Below, in pieces: positions 51,526 through 62,946 of a DNA stretch of 64,000 nucleotides (the stretch's first letter is position 1; each line of letters begins with the position of its first letter). The notes below the pieces were generated by a model that was given only the letters and a program-made list of their open reading frames with translations, was not told where the DNA came from and made no database searches. This DNA comes from Chrysomallon squamiferum (Eukaryota; Mollusca; Gastropoda; Neomphalida; Peltospiridae). Both the position numbers and the translations under genes were made by a program. The stretch is taken from the NCBI GenBank assembly GCA_012295275.1, contig CM022673.1, forward strand, positions 29,461,136-29,525,135, read 5' to 3'.

Positions 51526-51600
51526 AGTGGCTGAGATAACATATTTGCTCGCCAGTTCAAAAGAGCAATTTGTCCAAATTAATGGTATACTCAGAGAGTT
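51526..51600 (+). repeat. Dispersed repeat related to 53938-54044
   Basis: ACATATTTGCTCGCCAGTTC followed by AAAAGAGCAATTTGTCC matches the block at 53985-54020 with several mismatches. It is preceded by a GTTTAGTGGCTGAG stretch comparable to GTTCAGTGGTAAG. Possibly two old copies of one SINE-like element. Confidence 0.5.
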
Positions 51601-52099
51601 TATATAGGAGTGATATTTTGCAAGTTTCCACCAGAGATCTGTCCAAACATGCCTATGATGGACATGTACACAGAGTTATAAAACATCTTCAACTTTAACC
51701 ACTATTAAAATTTATTCTTCATTGATTTTATTATTTATAAATAATTAAGAAAAGATATTAAAATATTATGGAAGTTAAAATATGTTCTATGCCAACTCTG
51801 TACATTGTTTTTAATCTTAATATTTTATGTTTTTTGTTTATCTGAAATGCCAGAGGTGTCATCTCAGATAAATATGTTTATCAAAGTATCATGTTACTGT
51901 ATTATTTGTTGTATTTAGTTACTTGCTATTTACTTAAAGTGTGAAGATCTAATTAACATTTTGTGATTGCTTTTAACACCATACAAATCCAATTTTATCA
52001 AATTTATATAATGTTTTTGTAAACATGAATTATACCAAAGTACTGACAACATTTGCTGTTAAAATGTGCATGTATAAATATGCATACATAAAGCTAGGC

Positions 52100-52320
52100 A
52101 AACATATACACACACATGCATACACATACACATACACAACACAACATAACACACAGAGAAATACACACAAAATTCTAAAAGCCAGTCAATGCAATATGTA
52201 TTTTAGAATGATCAGATGAATAGGTAACAACACATCAACAAATAAATAAAGTGAAATAAATTAAACAGAAAGTAAAATAAAATAAAATAAAATAACATAA
52301 AATAAAATAAAATACATTAA
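52100..52320. repeat. CA-rich and (AATAA)n microsatellites
   Basis: A CA-rich tract lies at 52108-52165, and an AAATA pentamer run at about 52268-52313. Confidence 0.9.
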
Positions 52321-52424
52321 GAATATTTAACAACTAGATGTTAAACACTGTTAAATATATAATCAAAAATGCACCAGTAAAAGTTTCTTTATATATATAA
52401 CACTAAGACAAATATACGACAAAC

Positions 52425-52720
52425 GTGAGTTAATTCTGTACATGGCCCATCCAGTATCAGCTGTCAGAACACTAATGGATTCTGCCTGCCTGGTTAGTTT
52501 GGTGTGCAGCACTGCATGTGTTCACAGAATTAGTTTTACATCCTTACTAATTTCACACCTTGTTGAATGCGGGAGTTAATTTGCATGGACACAGGCTGAT
52601 ATATTCCCCGTGGTGCATCTGTCAGCGTACGACCATGTTGAGAGTTGATCAGAGTGCAGGTTCCTGCCAGTCACACTGCTGTGACTGGTGTTGTCATTTG
52701 ACACTCGTTAAAACCAAATT
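52425..52720. promoter_or_regulatory. Complex-sequence island, possible conserved non-coding element
   Basis: A unique balanced segment lies about 500 bp before the second coding exon. It includes CATCTGTCAGCGTACGACC, GAGTTAATTTGCATGG (an octamer-like ATTTGCAT) and CACTGCTGTGACTGGTG. No protein domain is seen in either strand. The call is inference. Confidence 0.32.
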
Positions 52721-52929
52721 AAAATGTTCATTAAAACCATGTTAAAATGTATGTTAAAATCCAGTTAAAATCAAATTAAAATGTATTATAAATGAAAACA
52801 AAAAACATTTAACTGCTTATTTCAGTTTCTGATGATGAATTAGTGAAAATATATAATGAAATATAATTACATATCATGTTATTTCTTTTGAATATTATTA
52901 TCACTTATTTGTTGTTTTCATTGTTATTA

Positions 52930-53015
52930 CTACTACTACTACTGCTGCTGCTACTATTACTATTATTATTATTATTTATAATGTCATTGCTATTATTATT
53001 GTTGTTGTAGTTCTT
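52930..53015. repeat. (TAC)n/(TGC)n/(TAT)n trinucleotide tract
   Basis: Short CTACTACTACTGCTGCTGC and ATTATTATT runs about 200 bp before the exon. Confidence 0.9.
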
Positions 53016-53210
53016 ATAGTTTTTTCCATTCCAACCACTGCTCTGAATAGTTATGTTATACTGACAGAAGATTCAGTCTCATAATCATCATCATACAAGA
53101 AAATAAGAAACTGGAAACTGTTAACAGTTAATATTAAAATATATTCAGATGCTATTTAACATTTATTCATTTCCTAACAAAAAGTAAAATTTATTTGTTT
53201 TAATTTTCAG

Positions 53211-53380
53211 CTGTAATTTTGAAGTGTTTGATGTTTCAATCCTGCCTAATGTCAGCATTATCATCTCATTTCACAATGAGGCAACGTCAGTCCTACTACG
53301 CACAGTGAACAGCATCATCGCCAGGTCGCCATCGTCATTACTTCAAGAGGTTATTCTTGTTGATGACAACAGCTCTAAAG
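53211..53380 (+). CDS. GALNT: GALNT second coding exon: start of the GT-A catalytic domain
   Basis: The acceptor TTTTCAG|CTGTAA joins phase 2 to the first coding exon, so the split codon reads Ser295, then Cys296. The exon encodes [19 protein letters not shown], then [13 protein letters not shown] and [10 protein letters not shown]. The hydrophobic strand with FHNEA (residues 315-319) and the VDD motif (345-347) form the UDP-GalNAc-binding first half of the family GT-A fold. Length is 170 bp, and the donor AAAG|GTAAAA at 53381 is phase 1. No indel or stop is present, unlike the first coding exon. Codon use is clearly less AT-rich than the flanks. The residue numbers assume that the two upstream frame breaks are one-base insertions. 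Confidence 0.93.
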
Positions 53381-53937
53381 GTAAAATTCAGATTGAATGA
53401 GATCTGTTAGATTGAATGACATCTGTTCCTTTTGGAACTGTTAGCTGTCTAAAAATTTTAAACATTTAAAACATACTTTTATCTTTCAAGAGCATTTAAA
53501 CTACAGTCATATCTTTGAAAACTGTTAATTGTCTAAAAAGTTTAGATATTTAAAACATTCATTTATCTTTCAAAAGTATTTAAACTGTAAGTCATAATCT
53601 TTCAAAGCTGTTAACTGTTTAAGAAAAAAAGAGTACAAACACTTCAAAACTTTGAAATGTTTCTAAAACTCACCAAAAAAAAGCAGTTATTTATTTTTAA
53701 AAACAGAAATGGATAGTGTGTATTGAGATTTGTTGTTGAAATATGACTACACATTTTCACATGTGCAGCAGTTACAAATGTCTGCCCTGGTGCAGTATCT
53801 TCTTACCACACTTCATGTGAAATAATATTATTTCTACACAGAATTTTCACCCACATTTCACCAGCATTTTATGTGGATGGAAGCTGAACTCATAGAATCA
53901 TTAACAGATTGCTCAAATAATTTCTACATAAACAAAC

Positions 53938-54044
53938 ATGGTTCAGTGGTAAGAACTGGTTTAAACAGTCATGCAGCTGGCAAAACATATTTGCTCAGCA
54001 GTCCAAATGAGCAATTTGTCAGGATGAATGCTGTATCTTGTGAA
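53938..54044 (+). mobile_element. Possible SINE remnant
   Basis: TGGTTCAGTGGTAAGAACTGG at 53938-53958 resembles a polymerase III A box. It is followed by a block shared with 51539-51590. No clear B box or target-site duplication was found. Confidence 0.3.
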
Positions 54045-54583
54045 GTTATGAAATAGTCTTTGAATTTTATCGCCATTAAAACTTCAGTATTATTGTTATT
54101 ATTACTGTAAATGTGCATTTTTCATGACTGTTTCAGCTTTGTGAAAAAATGTTTTTATTTTTCTTCATGAGAAAGTTATTTTAATGGCGTATTTTTTAGC
54201 AAGTGTTAAATTTACATTTGTTAAATATTGTGTACAGTCATATGAGATGGATTCATTTTTTGTGAAAGTTTGTAACTTGTTTCAAAAGAAAGGTTGATAA
54301 AACAAAATTTTTGAGTTTATTTTTACATTAATAATATGCAGTTCAAATTAATATTAAAGACTAAAAAGTTATTTAAATCAGATACATGTCATTTCATGTT
54401 AATTAAAAATAAAATCTGTCCTTATTAATTTTGATATTTTTCACAAAGAATTGTGAAAATGTATATACTTTCTAATAATTTAGAATATTTGTATTTGTAA
54501 AAAATCAAGTTTATTTTTATTGATTTTTGTAACTTATAAATGAAAATTTGCAAATGATCAATATTTTTATATAGCATTAACAA

Positions 54584-54615
<32 letters not shown>

Positions 54616-54765
54616 TGATGATAATGATTTTAAAAAATAATAAAAATGATAATAATGATAATAAAATTGATGATGACAGTAATAATGATGACAACAATAA
54701 TGGTTATGATGAAAATAATAACAATAACAACAACAACAACAATAATAATAATTGTAATAAAAATA
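54584..54765. repeat. AAT/GAT/AAC trinucleotide tract
   Basis: (AAT)n at 54584-54612, then interrupted GATAAT and AACAACAAC runs. Confidence 0.93.
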
Positions 54766-55663
54766 ATCACTGGCATTGTAACATTAAATTATCATTGTTT
54801 CTGTCAGTGACTTCATGACAAAGGAAAATCATAAACAGTTGAGAAAAAACATTAAGCTGATTACTGAGAATATCAAATTTAAAAAGAAGGAATTAAAAAA
54901 TAAAATTAAACCTTATCAAATTAAATATCAATTAATTTTGCTGGCACTCTTTCAATTTAATAAAATTAATTAACTTAATTGGTACAAAATTTAATTATGC
55001 TTAATGCCATTTTTACAACTGTCAATATATAAATATATTTTATGATAGATTATGAATGATATTAAATGTTATTTTATTGCCATCATGCAAAAAAATATAT
55101 GTATATATGTTTTATATTAAATATTATTCTTAAATTCACAATTCTGAATAATACTAAATGTTATTTTATAGTCATCACTGTGAAAAAACAATTAGGTAAA
55201 ATTACGAAATGTTATTTTTGACATCCCTTTACAAATGTATATAAATAGATATAATAACTTACTGAGTATGTATAGCATATGGGGTCTGAAATTTTGTATG
55301 AAAATAACAGATTTTGGGAAAAAACAGCACTTAATGAGGTAAAGCTGGCAATGAGTATACTGTGAAAACACATCTGTTTTGCAGGTATTATTGTATACAC
55401 GTGTGTTTCACAGGATGTTATTGTACATGAAAATCTGGTAACTTGACTCATTTAAGAAACCCCAAAAAGTAAATGAAAGGAAGGAGAAAAAGAAATAATG
55501 AGAAATATGCTTTTGTTTATAATCTGGATGTACTCTATGAAACAGATTTCAAATCTTTCTGCCACATGAAAATATTATTATTTATTCCATTTTGCCACCC
55601 ACATTAATCTGATTTTTTAAATATTTTATTTGGATTTTTTACACCAGTTATAAAATAATAATA

Positions 55664-55765
55664 ATAATATTAACAACAACAACAACAACACAAAAGAAAG
55701 ATGAAAAATTAAGAAATATATTAAATTTGGTAAAAAATATATTAAATATTAAATATATATATTAA
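55664..55765. repeat. (AAC)n and TATTAAATAT low-complexity tract
   Basis: An AAC/AAT triplet run at 55664-55690, then AT-rich quasi-palindromes. Confidence 0.85.
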
Positions 55766-55847
55766 TATATTATTCATCAGTTTATATTGCTGTTGGTAGT
55801 TATCTTTTTAAAATAATCTATATTATAGAAAAAAATGAGTGAACACC

Positions 55848-55898
<51 letters not shown>
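55848..55898. repeat. (GT)n microsatellite
   Basis: An almost pure GT run of about 50 bp, about 135 bp before the third coding exon. Confidence 0.95.
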
Positions 55899-55899
<1 letters not shown>

Positions 55900-56033
55900 T
55901 GTTCCAGTAGTCTTTCATTAATAAGTATTGATTCTTTATTCATAGATATAACATTCCTTCATAAATGAATTCAGTTACTGATGGTTAAAAACTTCCCAGA
56001 AGATCACTTTTTTGTTTACTTCTCCACTTTCAG

Positions 56034-56138
56034 GTGCTGCTGCAGACAAGACATTTGACGATGCTGTCAGACTCTGGCCAAAGGTGACGCTGCTGCGGAC
56101 AAAGCAGCGAGAGGGACTCGTTCGTGCCCGACTTCGCG
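56034..56138 (+). CDS. GALNT: GALNT third coding exon
   Basis: The acceptor TTTCAG|GTGCTG joins phase 1 to the previous exon (split Gly352). The exon encodes GAAADKTFDDAVRLWPKV, then TLLRTKQREGLVRARLRG. The REGLVRAR block (residues 377-384) corresponds to the conserved arginine-rich helix just before the metal-binding strand in pp-GalNAc transferases. Its length is 105 bp, which keeps the frame at phase 1, and the donor GCG|GTGAGT at 56139 is strong. The spacer between VDD and REGL is slightly shorter or different from some paralogues. The exact subfamily cannot be decided from this part. Confidence 0.93.
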
Positions 56139-56139
56139 G

Positions 56140-56430
56140 TGAGTGTCTGACTCATCCTCAGTCCTCTGTAATTAACAATTTGCCATTGGGCAATTTATTT
56201 CTTTTCTTCATCCTCGTTACCAATGGTGTATCTAATTTTTGGTATTGATTAGAGATGTGCTGATCAAAGCGTTTCGATCAATTAACATGTCAATAGATGG
56301 CCAGCATGGTTTCTTCAAGTAGACGTGGTCATGCTGTGCGACGATGAGGGATTATTTTGTTAATCATGTCTCAGAGCTTGATGATGAACTTGTCAGCTTT
56401 CCAACAGGAAAACATCGTTTCATACTTTGT
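56140..56430. promoter_or_regulatory. Complex-sequence island just after the third coding exon
   Basis: Immediately downstream of the donor is unique sequence with TCTGTAATTAACAATTTGCC, CAATTTATTTC, AGCGTTTCGATCAATTAACA and GTGCGACGATGAGGG. It contains several homeodomain-type TAATTA/ATCAAT sites and CpGs. The + frame runs on past the exon by read-through only. Candidate regulatory element; inference. Confidence 0.32.
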
Positions 56431-56999
56431 CAGCCTCTTTGTAATTCCAAAATCCTTTCTCAATACATATAACAAAACAAAGAAGAAATCTGGTTTCTCG
56501 GTTTAGAGAGTTCACTTATAACGGAATTCATTTTTTTTTTTTTTTTTTTATGCCTCCACTTTTTTCTCCTTTTTTAAAAATACTTTTAAAAACAGATTTT
56601 TTTTTAAATCTGATTTGAGACTTTTTGGAATATTCATTTAAATTTTTAAAATAAAAGATTAAATTTTTTTTTATAAGTTCTCTTTATGTTGGGTTTTTTT
56701 TAGTATTTTTATTTACTTTTTTATTTTTTAACAAATATTTATAGATCACAAAACAAATAAATAAAAATAAAAAATATTTTCGTAAATTATTTATTTTATG
56801 TAGGAAATGTTTTTCACAAGCACAGTATGTTTGTATGTCTGTTTATGTCTTTGTTTCTGCTGATTCAGTGTGTTAAAAACAATAGAGATCTGTTATTTTG
56901 AGTTTCATCTGGTAAAACTATTTCACAAAATTATGTTAACCAACATTATGACAAAACTTAAATTTTAAATTACACACATTTTTATTTAAAATGAACTAT

Positions 57000-57175
57000 A
57001 TATATGTATGTATGTATGGATATTTGTATGTATGTATGTAGGGTGTGGATGTATATATGCATGAATGTGTATGTATTATGTATATATGTATGTATGTATG
57101 TAGGTTTGGATATATGTATGTATGTGTGTATGTAGGTGTGGATGTGTGTGTGCCTGTTTGTGTGTGTACTTGTTT
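57000..57175. repeat. (TATG)n/(GTGT)n microsatellite tract
   Basis: Interrupted TATGTATG runs followed by GTGTGTGT. The M/Y/V/C periodic frame is an artefact. A CA-rich tract follows at about 57275-57330. Confidence 0.93.
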
Positions 57176-57399
57176 TTATGTGTCATACATTCATTTGTCT
57201 GCACTTTCCAATCTACACAGTTATGTTTATACTAATACAAATTAGTTTTAAAGATAAATACTCATAAAAGTGTATACACATGCACACACACACACACTTA
57301 CACACACACACACTCAATCAAACACACACATGTATACTTGTACAAACACAAAATACCACTAAAGGCAAATCACTTTAAACAATCTTTATTCATTCATTA

Positions 57400-57740
57400 A
57401 TTGACCCTGACCACAGATGGAACTCAATCTGAGTTTTTCCACCCACAAATGAAATAGAGTGACCACATCAGCACACACTGCAAGGCTAAGTCTTACAGTA
57501 GCCTGTAGTGATGTTTGGATGAACACTGCAGTGTGTTAGGTTGGTGATAGAGAGTGGGATCAGTATGCTGCCATTATTAGCTGTTATTAAGCATCTGGCC
57601 CAGCCATTATTTGGTAATGAATAAAACAGTGTTTGACATTTTCAAATTGCTTGTTAACAGATCAATACACTACTAGATTGACAAAGTAATTTGTGCAGCA
57701 TTCACTCTCTCGCTGAAGCTTTTAGTTTTTACTGTGCTGC
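57400..57740. other. Moderately complex intronic stretch
   Basis: Unique sequence without repeats or a coding frame. It may be regulatory, but no distinct motif stands out. Confidence 0.2.
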
Positions 57741-58339
57741 TGTTGGAGTTTATGTGGTCGTTTTGTAAAATAAGAGTTATGGTGCTTGAATATTCAGTTT
57801 AAAGTAATCTTGTTTTTTTTTGTTATTACTTATAATTACATTGAAAATGCATTCTTAATTATAATGAATATATAAATATTATTTACTTAATTATTATGTT
57901 CTTAATTATGACAAGCATAGAAATATTAATAATTAAATTTTATTTAAATATATTTGTAATGGCATAAATATTATGTTTCATCTTCCATATTACATCTGCT
58001 TAAAAATTATTTTAATAAAAAATTTCGAAAAATATATTTATTTTTTATAAAGTGATAAGAGACTTTTTTAATCATATAAACTTTATTTTAACAAATATAA
58101 TGAATCTGTCATCACATGAATTCTCAGTAACAAAAAGTTACAAATTCATCTGACTTGAATTCGGAATAAATCAAATTAACAACAGATTTTCTATTTAAAA
58201 TTAATAACAAAAATGACAATATATGACATCTGTAAGCTAGCAAAATCCTTCCATTATTAACTAACCCCCATCAAAAAAAAAAAAAAGATAATATTTCTTT
58301 TTCTTTTTGTGAAAAAAACAAAAATGACAAGTGAAATAA

Positions 58340-58625
58340 TTTTTAATAATGACAGCTGGTGTCATCACGGCAATGTCTCGTCGGATGTTTTTATCTAATT
58401 TGGCATTATTTAATTTTCTTCACTTTCCACGGAGACGTTTTCCCCCTCAGTTTAGTGACAGAAGTTAATTCACTTTTATTGCCTAAGTTAAGATTAGTTT
58501 TAAATCATATTATTATGCAATGCTGCCATTAACCCTTATGTCACTGTCATTAACAATGATGATTCCTGTGGGAAGTATCCTCACTATCAGGCCTGCACTA
58601 ATTGGTGTGAAATGAAGAGGTCAGA
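58340..58625. promoter_or_regulatory. Complex-sequence island, possible conserved non-coding element
   Basis: A unique segment has TGACAGCTGG at 58350-58359 (overlapping TALE and E-box cores), GGCATTATTTAATTTTC, CGGAGACGTTTTCCCC, AAATCATATTATTATGCAATG and CACTAATTGGTGTGAAATG. It has CpGs and motif density like the island at 48160. No protein is seen. Enhancer function is inference. Confidence 0.36.
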
Positions 58626-59469
58626 TGTAGAAGACACTTTTAAGATGAGTTCACAATTAAAGCAGAGTTTAAATTTTCACATCTTAGAGAACATTAATAT
58701 TCATTTGTAATGTATTTTTTGTCATTTCACAAAATTGTTAAATGGACATCTAATTCTCATATTTCTGTATCATACTACACATTTTTATATTTTTAATTTT
58801 TTTTTTTTTTTGAGGGGGGTAATTTTTAAAAAATATTTTTGGTCATGTTTATTATAATGTTTGATTTCTAATAAATATTTACATTTTCAGTAATTTGTAA
58901 AAAAAAAAAGAAAATCATTATATGAATTTTCAAATTATTAAATTATAACACTTACTAATAACAATCATCAAACAAAATTTGAGGCATTTAAATTTTTTTT
59001 TAAATTCTCTTTTTAAGTTTTTACATTGTTAAGTTTGCATTATTTTTCATCATTATTCTGTCTCCAAAAACAGAGTGTAATGTAATATAATACAATATAA
59101 TATAATATAATATAATAATTTAATTATTTATTTCAATAAAAACTTCATCAGCACAATTCCACATCATTATCTTTGTACACTGTTATATTTTTAAATTCAC
59201 AGTTAAAATGAAAATCATTTCTGGATCGTTTTTAATTTCACAGTGAGAGTAGAGAAAAATGACAGACTCAGTTTGATGTGTTGTAGTGTTTTTTTAATTT
59301 TTTTATATTGATTACTAAAGCGCCTCATTGAAATCAGATTAAAACACATTATTTGTATTACGTCTGCTTTTGCATGACAATTTGCGACTGACAATAGTTG
59401 AGTCATCGTGAGAGAAATCTCATTTTGTAGATTAGTCCTTGTCATTAGCTGCTAGAGGTTTCAAAAAGA

Positions 59470-59470
59470 A

Positions 59471-59536
<66 letters not shown>
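59470..59536. repeat. (ATT)n microsatellite
   Basis: About 65 bp of pure ATT. Confidence 0.97.
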
Positions 59537-59814
59537 CTGCTTGAGGCCTGAGGCATTCCAGATTTCTGGATTTTCCGGTTTTCTGATAATAAGGCATCTA
59601 AATATGTAAATAATTAGGCATACCCTTTTTATAATTAAAAACATAAAGAAAACTGACAATACACAACTGCGGTGACTTGACACATAAACAATGTGGTGAG
59701 TGAATAAATGCCACATGGCTTGAAAGAGTAGTTCCGGTCTGGTGAGGACAACACCTGCGCGCAAACTATGAAAATAGCATTGGGAAAAAACTTCCAGTTA
59801 ATTGGTCCAGTACC

Positions 59815-59852
59815 TGTACTACTACTACTACTATTATTATTATTATTATTAT
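59815..59852. repeat. (ACT)n(ATT)n trinucleotide run
   Basis: TACTACTACTACTATTATTA continuing in TTA repeats. Confidence 0.9.
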
Positions 59853-60209
59853 ATAAATTTTAAAATACTTAAGTATTAACATACGTACCCCAAATAGGAA
59901 TGTTTTATTTTGGTATACATCAAAATCTTTTTAATATTAATGAATATGGTTTTTTTGGAGATTGGTAAAAGGTTCATTTTTAAAACATCAGCAACTTAAT
60001 GTAAGACATTTAGGATAGAGACAGACAGATGATATAGTTATAATGGACAGTATGGAAGAAAGGAAAATATGACAAAATTTTAATATTAAGTTATGTTTTA
60101 TTTATATATATTATAATGGTTATTGGAAAATAAGGAAGGTAGAAATATTTTAATGTTGATGATGATGATGATCAGCCAGTGAAAAAGAAATAATGTACAT
60201 CATTACTGA

Positions 60210-60310
60210 TAAGTCTACCCTTGTTGGGAATGGCAATAATATCCTTATGGCTTTAGATCCAGCATCCTGTCATACCTCAGTCAAGCACTTTAACCACCAA
60301 GCTATGACCT
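60210..60310 (-). mobile_element. tRNA-derived SINE
   Basis: On the minus strand the segment begins GGTCATAGCTTGGTGGTTAA followed by AGTGCTTGACTGAGG. This is a good match to the 5' end of a tRNA and to the polymerase III A box (TRGCNNAGYNGG type). A degenerate B-box region, GGATCTAAAGCC, lies about 40 bases on, and then a tail near the TTGCCATTCCCAACAAGGG block. SINEs of this tRNA type are known in cephalopods and other molluscs. Confidence 0.6.
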
Positions 60311-61099
60311 AATTGAAAATTTCATTAACTTAAATTCTTACAGAGCTGCTATGTTTCACAGAGACTCTCATCATTTGTGTATTAAATTAAAAAAAAAAGT
60401 TTTAATCTTCATCTTGATGAGATTATAATATTATAATTATTATTATTATTTTTTTAAATATAATTAAATATAATTGTCCAGATTATGCGATGGTTGGATG
60501 ATCAGATGACTTGGATGTACAGAAATAATATTTTTGAATTAAACATTGATGCTGTTTTTAAATTGCACTGTCTTTCAAAACAAAATTTAATAGGTAATTT
60601 TTTAATTTAGAATTCATTTTTTATTTTTTGTGTTTTGTTTTAGTTACCTGTCAGTTTGACCAGATTATGCTTGTAAGAAAACCCCCAAAAACCAAAAACC
60701 TAAAAACCAAAACAACATTCTTCATCAGAAATAATTTTTCATTTGGTGTAATTAATATTGCTACAAAAAATAAACATGACACAAGAGATACAGCTTCAAA
60801 AACATTGATATTAATGTTCCTGATAAAGGACTTAGATAAAAATGATGAATATGAAAATGATAATAATAATAATAATAAATTAAAAGGCTTTATGCTTTCA
60901 TTAAAACAAAAATAATTTGAAATGTTTTGAAATTAATGTTTTCCACTTTATGGACAGGTCATATACAGAATTCACTTTTGCTAATCAGTTAGAGTGGCCC
61001 ATGATGTGGCAACAATGGTTGTAAAGGAAAATAGCCAAATTGCTGTTCCAAAGAGGACAAATATTATTTCTTCTACAAACATTATTAAGTACCAGCACC

Positions 61100-61140
61100 T
61101 GTTTATTTTATTTTTTTTTATTTTTTATTTTATGATTATG

Positions 61141-61197
<57 letters not shown>

Positions 61198-61265
61198 TTA
61201 TATTATTATATTATTTTATATTATTATTAATACTTTTTTTTTTAAATTATTATTATTATTACAAT
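61100..61265. repeat. (ATT)n microsatellite and T/A tract
   Basis: Pure ATT from about 61136 to 61198, then interrupted TTATTATA and T runs. Confidence 0.95.
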
Positions 61266-61334
61266 TATAACTCTTTTTTTTTGTCTGTTGAGTGTAAATG
61301 GAATTATCTTTTCAAAATGTTTGAAAACCAAATT

Positions 61335-61565
61335 GAAAAATTAGATGGAGGTCATACATGACATGTTTGCAAGCTTCCCACAAAAGCCGCAATGCGTTTG
61401 CTAAACAAGTAATGAGAATTTTACAGCTGCATTTTACAGGTTGTCTTCACATAAAACAATTGATTTCACTTGTGTATGATTGATTTACATCACAACCACT
61501 CTCTGCCTCAGCATGAGTCTGTAATTACATGTAGCTTGGCAAACATTGGACAATTTGCTTTTTTT
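61335..61565. promoter_or_regulatory. Complex-sequence island, possible conserved non-coding element
   Basis: A unique segment contains AAAAGCCGCAATGCGTTTGC, AACAAGTAATGAGAATTTTA, GATTGATTTACATCACAACC and GTCTGTAATTACATGTAGC. Homeodomain and PBX-type cores (TGATTGAT, TAATTA) are visible. Inference from motif content and complexity. Confidence 0.32.
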
Positions 61566-62489
61566 TCTCTCTTTTTTTTCCAGTGTGAGAACATTTATTT
61601 TTTTATTAATTTTCATGAAAATAAATAATTTTATTGAGGTAATGATGTCATTAATGTCAGTAATTCAAACAGATAAAGAAATTGCAGACACTGAGTATGA
61701 AAATATTGAAAAATAGTATGAAGGAAGACTTTTTTTTTTCTTTGCTAATTTAGATAATTTAGCTACTTAAATAAAGACATAAAAAGTGACATCATTGTTT
61801 GAAAATAGATATGAAAGATTAAAAAATATAACGGCAGTTAGGTTTAGGACTACATCATTAATTTAATGACATACACCACAGTATGTTTTATAAATTTAAT
61901 TTACATTAATCTTTAAATGTGCACTATTATCTGAAAACCAATAACATAATATTGATCATTTAATGACTACCTTTCTGCTTATTGCATTAATCTTTAAATT
62001 GTATACTATCATACTTATCTGAAAACTGATAAGGCAATACTGATGATTTAATGACAGTCTTTTTCTTTATTTTAAAACATTAATTTGTATTAATCTTTAA
62101 ATGTATACCATTAGACTTACCAGAAAACCAATAATACACTGTCGACCATTTAATGACAAATCATTTGTTTTACAATATTGTTTTAATGTGTATGGTATTA
62201 CTGATGCCTGAAAATACAATAAAATATGTAGTCAGTAAAAGCTTCATTAGAGCAAATGGAGATTAGATAAAAGGTTAATTTGTAAAAGCTCAGTAACTTA
62301 ATGTAGGATACAGACAGACAAACAGACAGATCAGGCAGTGATTGTAAAAGATAAGCCTTTTTGCTTAAAAGCTATTATTTTGGTAAGTGTTTAAGTTAGG
62401 TAAATGTCAACTTAAGAGTGGTCACGACAAGAACAGACACTTAAATCTTCTAGATTTAAATGTCTGTGGTTTAAGTGAAACATTTTTAA

Positions 62490-62725
62490 ACAATAAAAGA
62501 TAATAATAATAATAATGATGATGATGATTATGATAATGATTGTCATAATAAAACTAAAGCAGAAATGATAATGATGACAGTTATGATAACAATACTGATA
62601 ATCATGATGATAATGATAAAATGTAAAAACTAATAACAACAATATCAATTACAACCAAAACAATAAATAAATGAAAATAATAATGATGATAAATAAATAT
62701 ATATATATATATATATATTGGGGTT
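62490..62725. repeat. AAT/GAT trinucleotide and (TA)n tract
   Basis: Interrupted AATAATAATGATGATGATG runs and a TA run at 62697-62719, close upstream of the fourth coding exon. Confidence 0.9.
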
Positions 62726-62836
62726 TTAAGCTAAAATTCTCAGTAATCGAAACAAAAATGTCTTCTAGTCTTTTTTGGCAATTCCAGTCTGCCAATCATT
62801 TTAATAATTTTTCAAATCTCTTTTTTTAAAATTTAG

Positions 62837-62946
62837 GTGCCTCTGAAGCTAAAGGATCAGTTCTGGTGTTTCTGGACTCTCACTGCGAGTGCAACACTCA
62901 GTGGCTGGAACCTCTGCTACAGGCTGTGGCAAGAGACAGGACAAAG
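62837..62946 (+). CDS. GALNT: GALNT fourth coding exon with the DSH metal-binding motif
   Basis: The acceptor AAATTTAG|GTGCC joins phase 1 (split Gly387). The exon encodes [20 protein letters not shown], then [16 protein letters not shown]. The DSH triad (bases 62875-62883, residues 400-402 of the corrected protein) is the family DxH motif that binds Mn2+ and the UDP-GalNAc diphosphate. It is followed by the typical CE.N..WLEPLL segment. The motif is intact, so the catalytic first half shows no inactivating change. The donor AAAG|GTTAGT at 62947 is phase 0. The following exons, with the second catalytic half and the ricin-like lectin domain, lie beyond the window. Confidence 0.94.

Larger units (their letters stand above)
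53381..56033 (+). other. GALNT: GALNT intron, 2.65 kb
   Basis: This intron runs from GTAAAA at 53381 to CTCCACTTTCAG ending at 56033. It starts with a degenerate repeat (TTTAAAACATTCATTTATCT-type units at about 53450-53610). Simple repeats follow, listed separately. No other gene is seen. Confidence 0.85.
56139..62836 (+). other. GALNT: GALNT intron, 6.7 kb
   Basis: This intron runs from GTGAGT at 56139 to AAATTTAG ending at 62836. It holds simple repeats, one SINE fragment and three complex islands, given separately. No other gene is seen. Confidence 0.85.
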
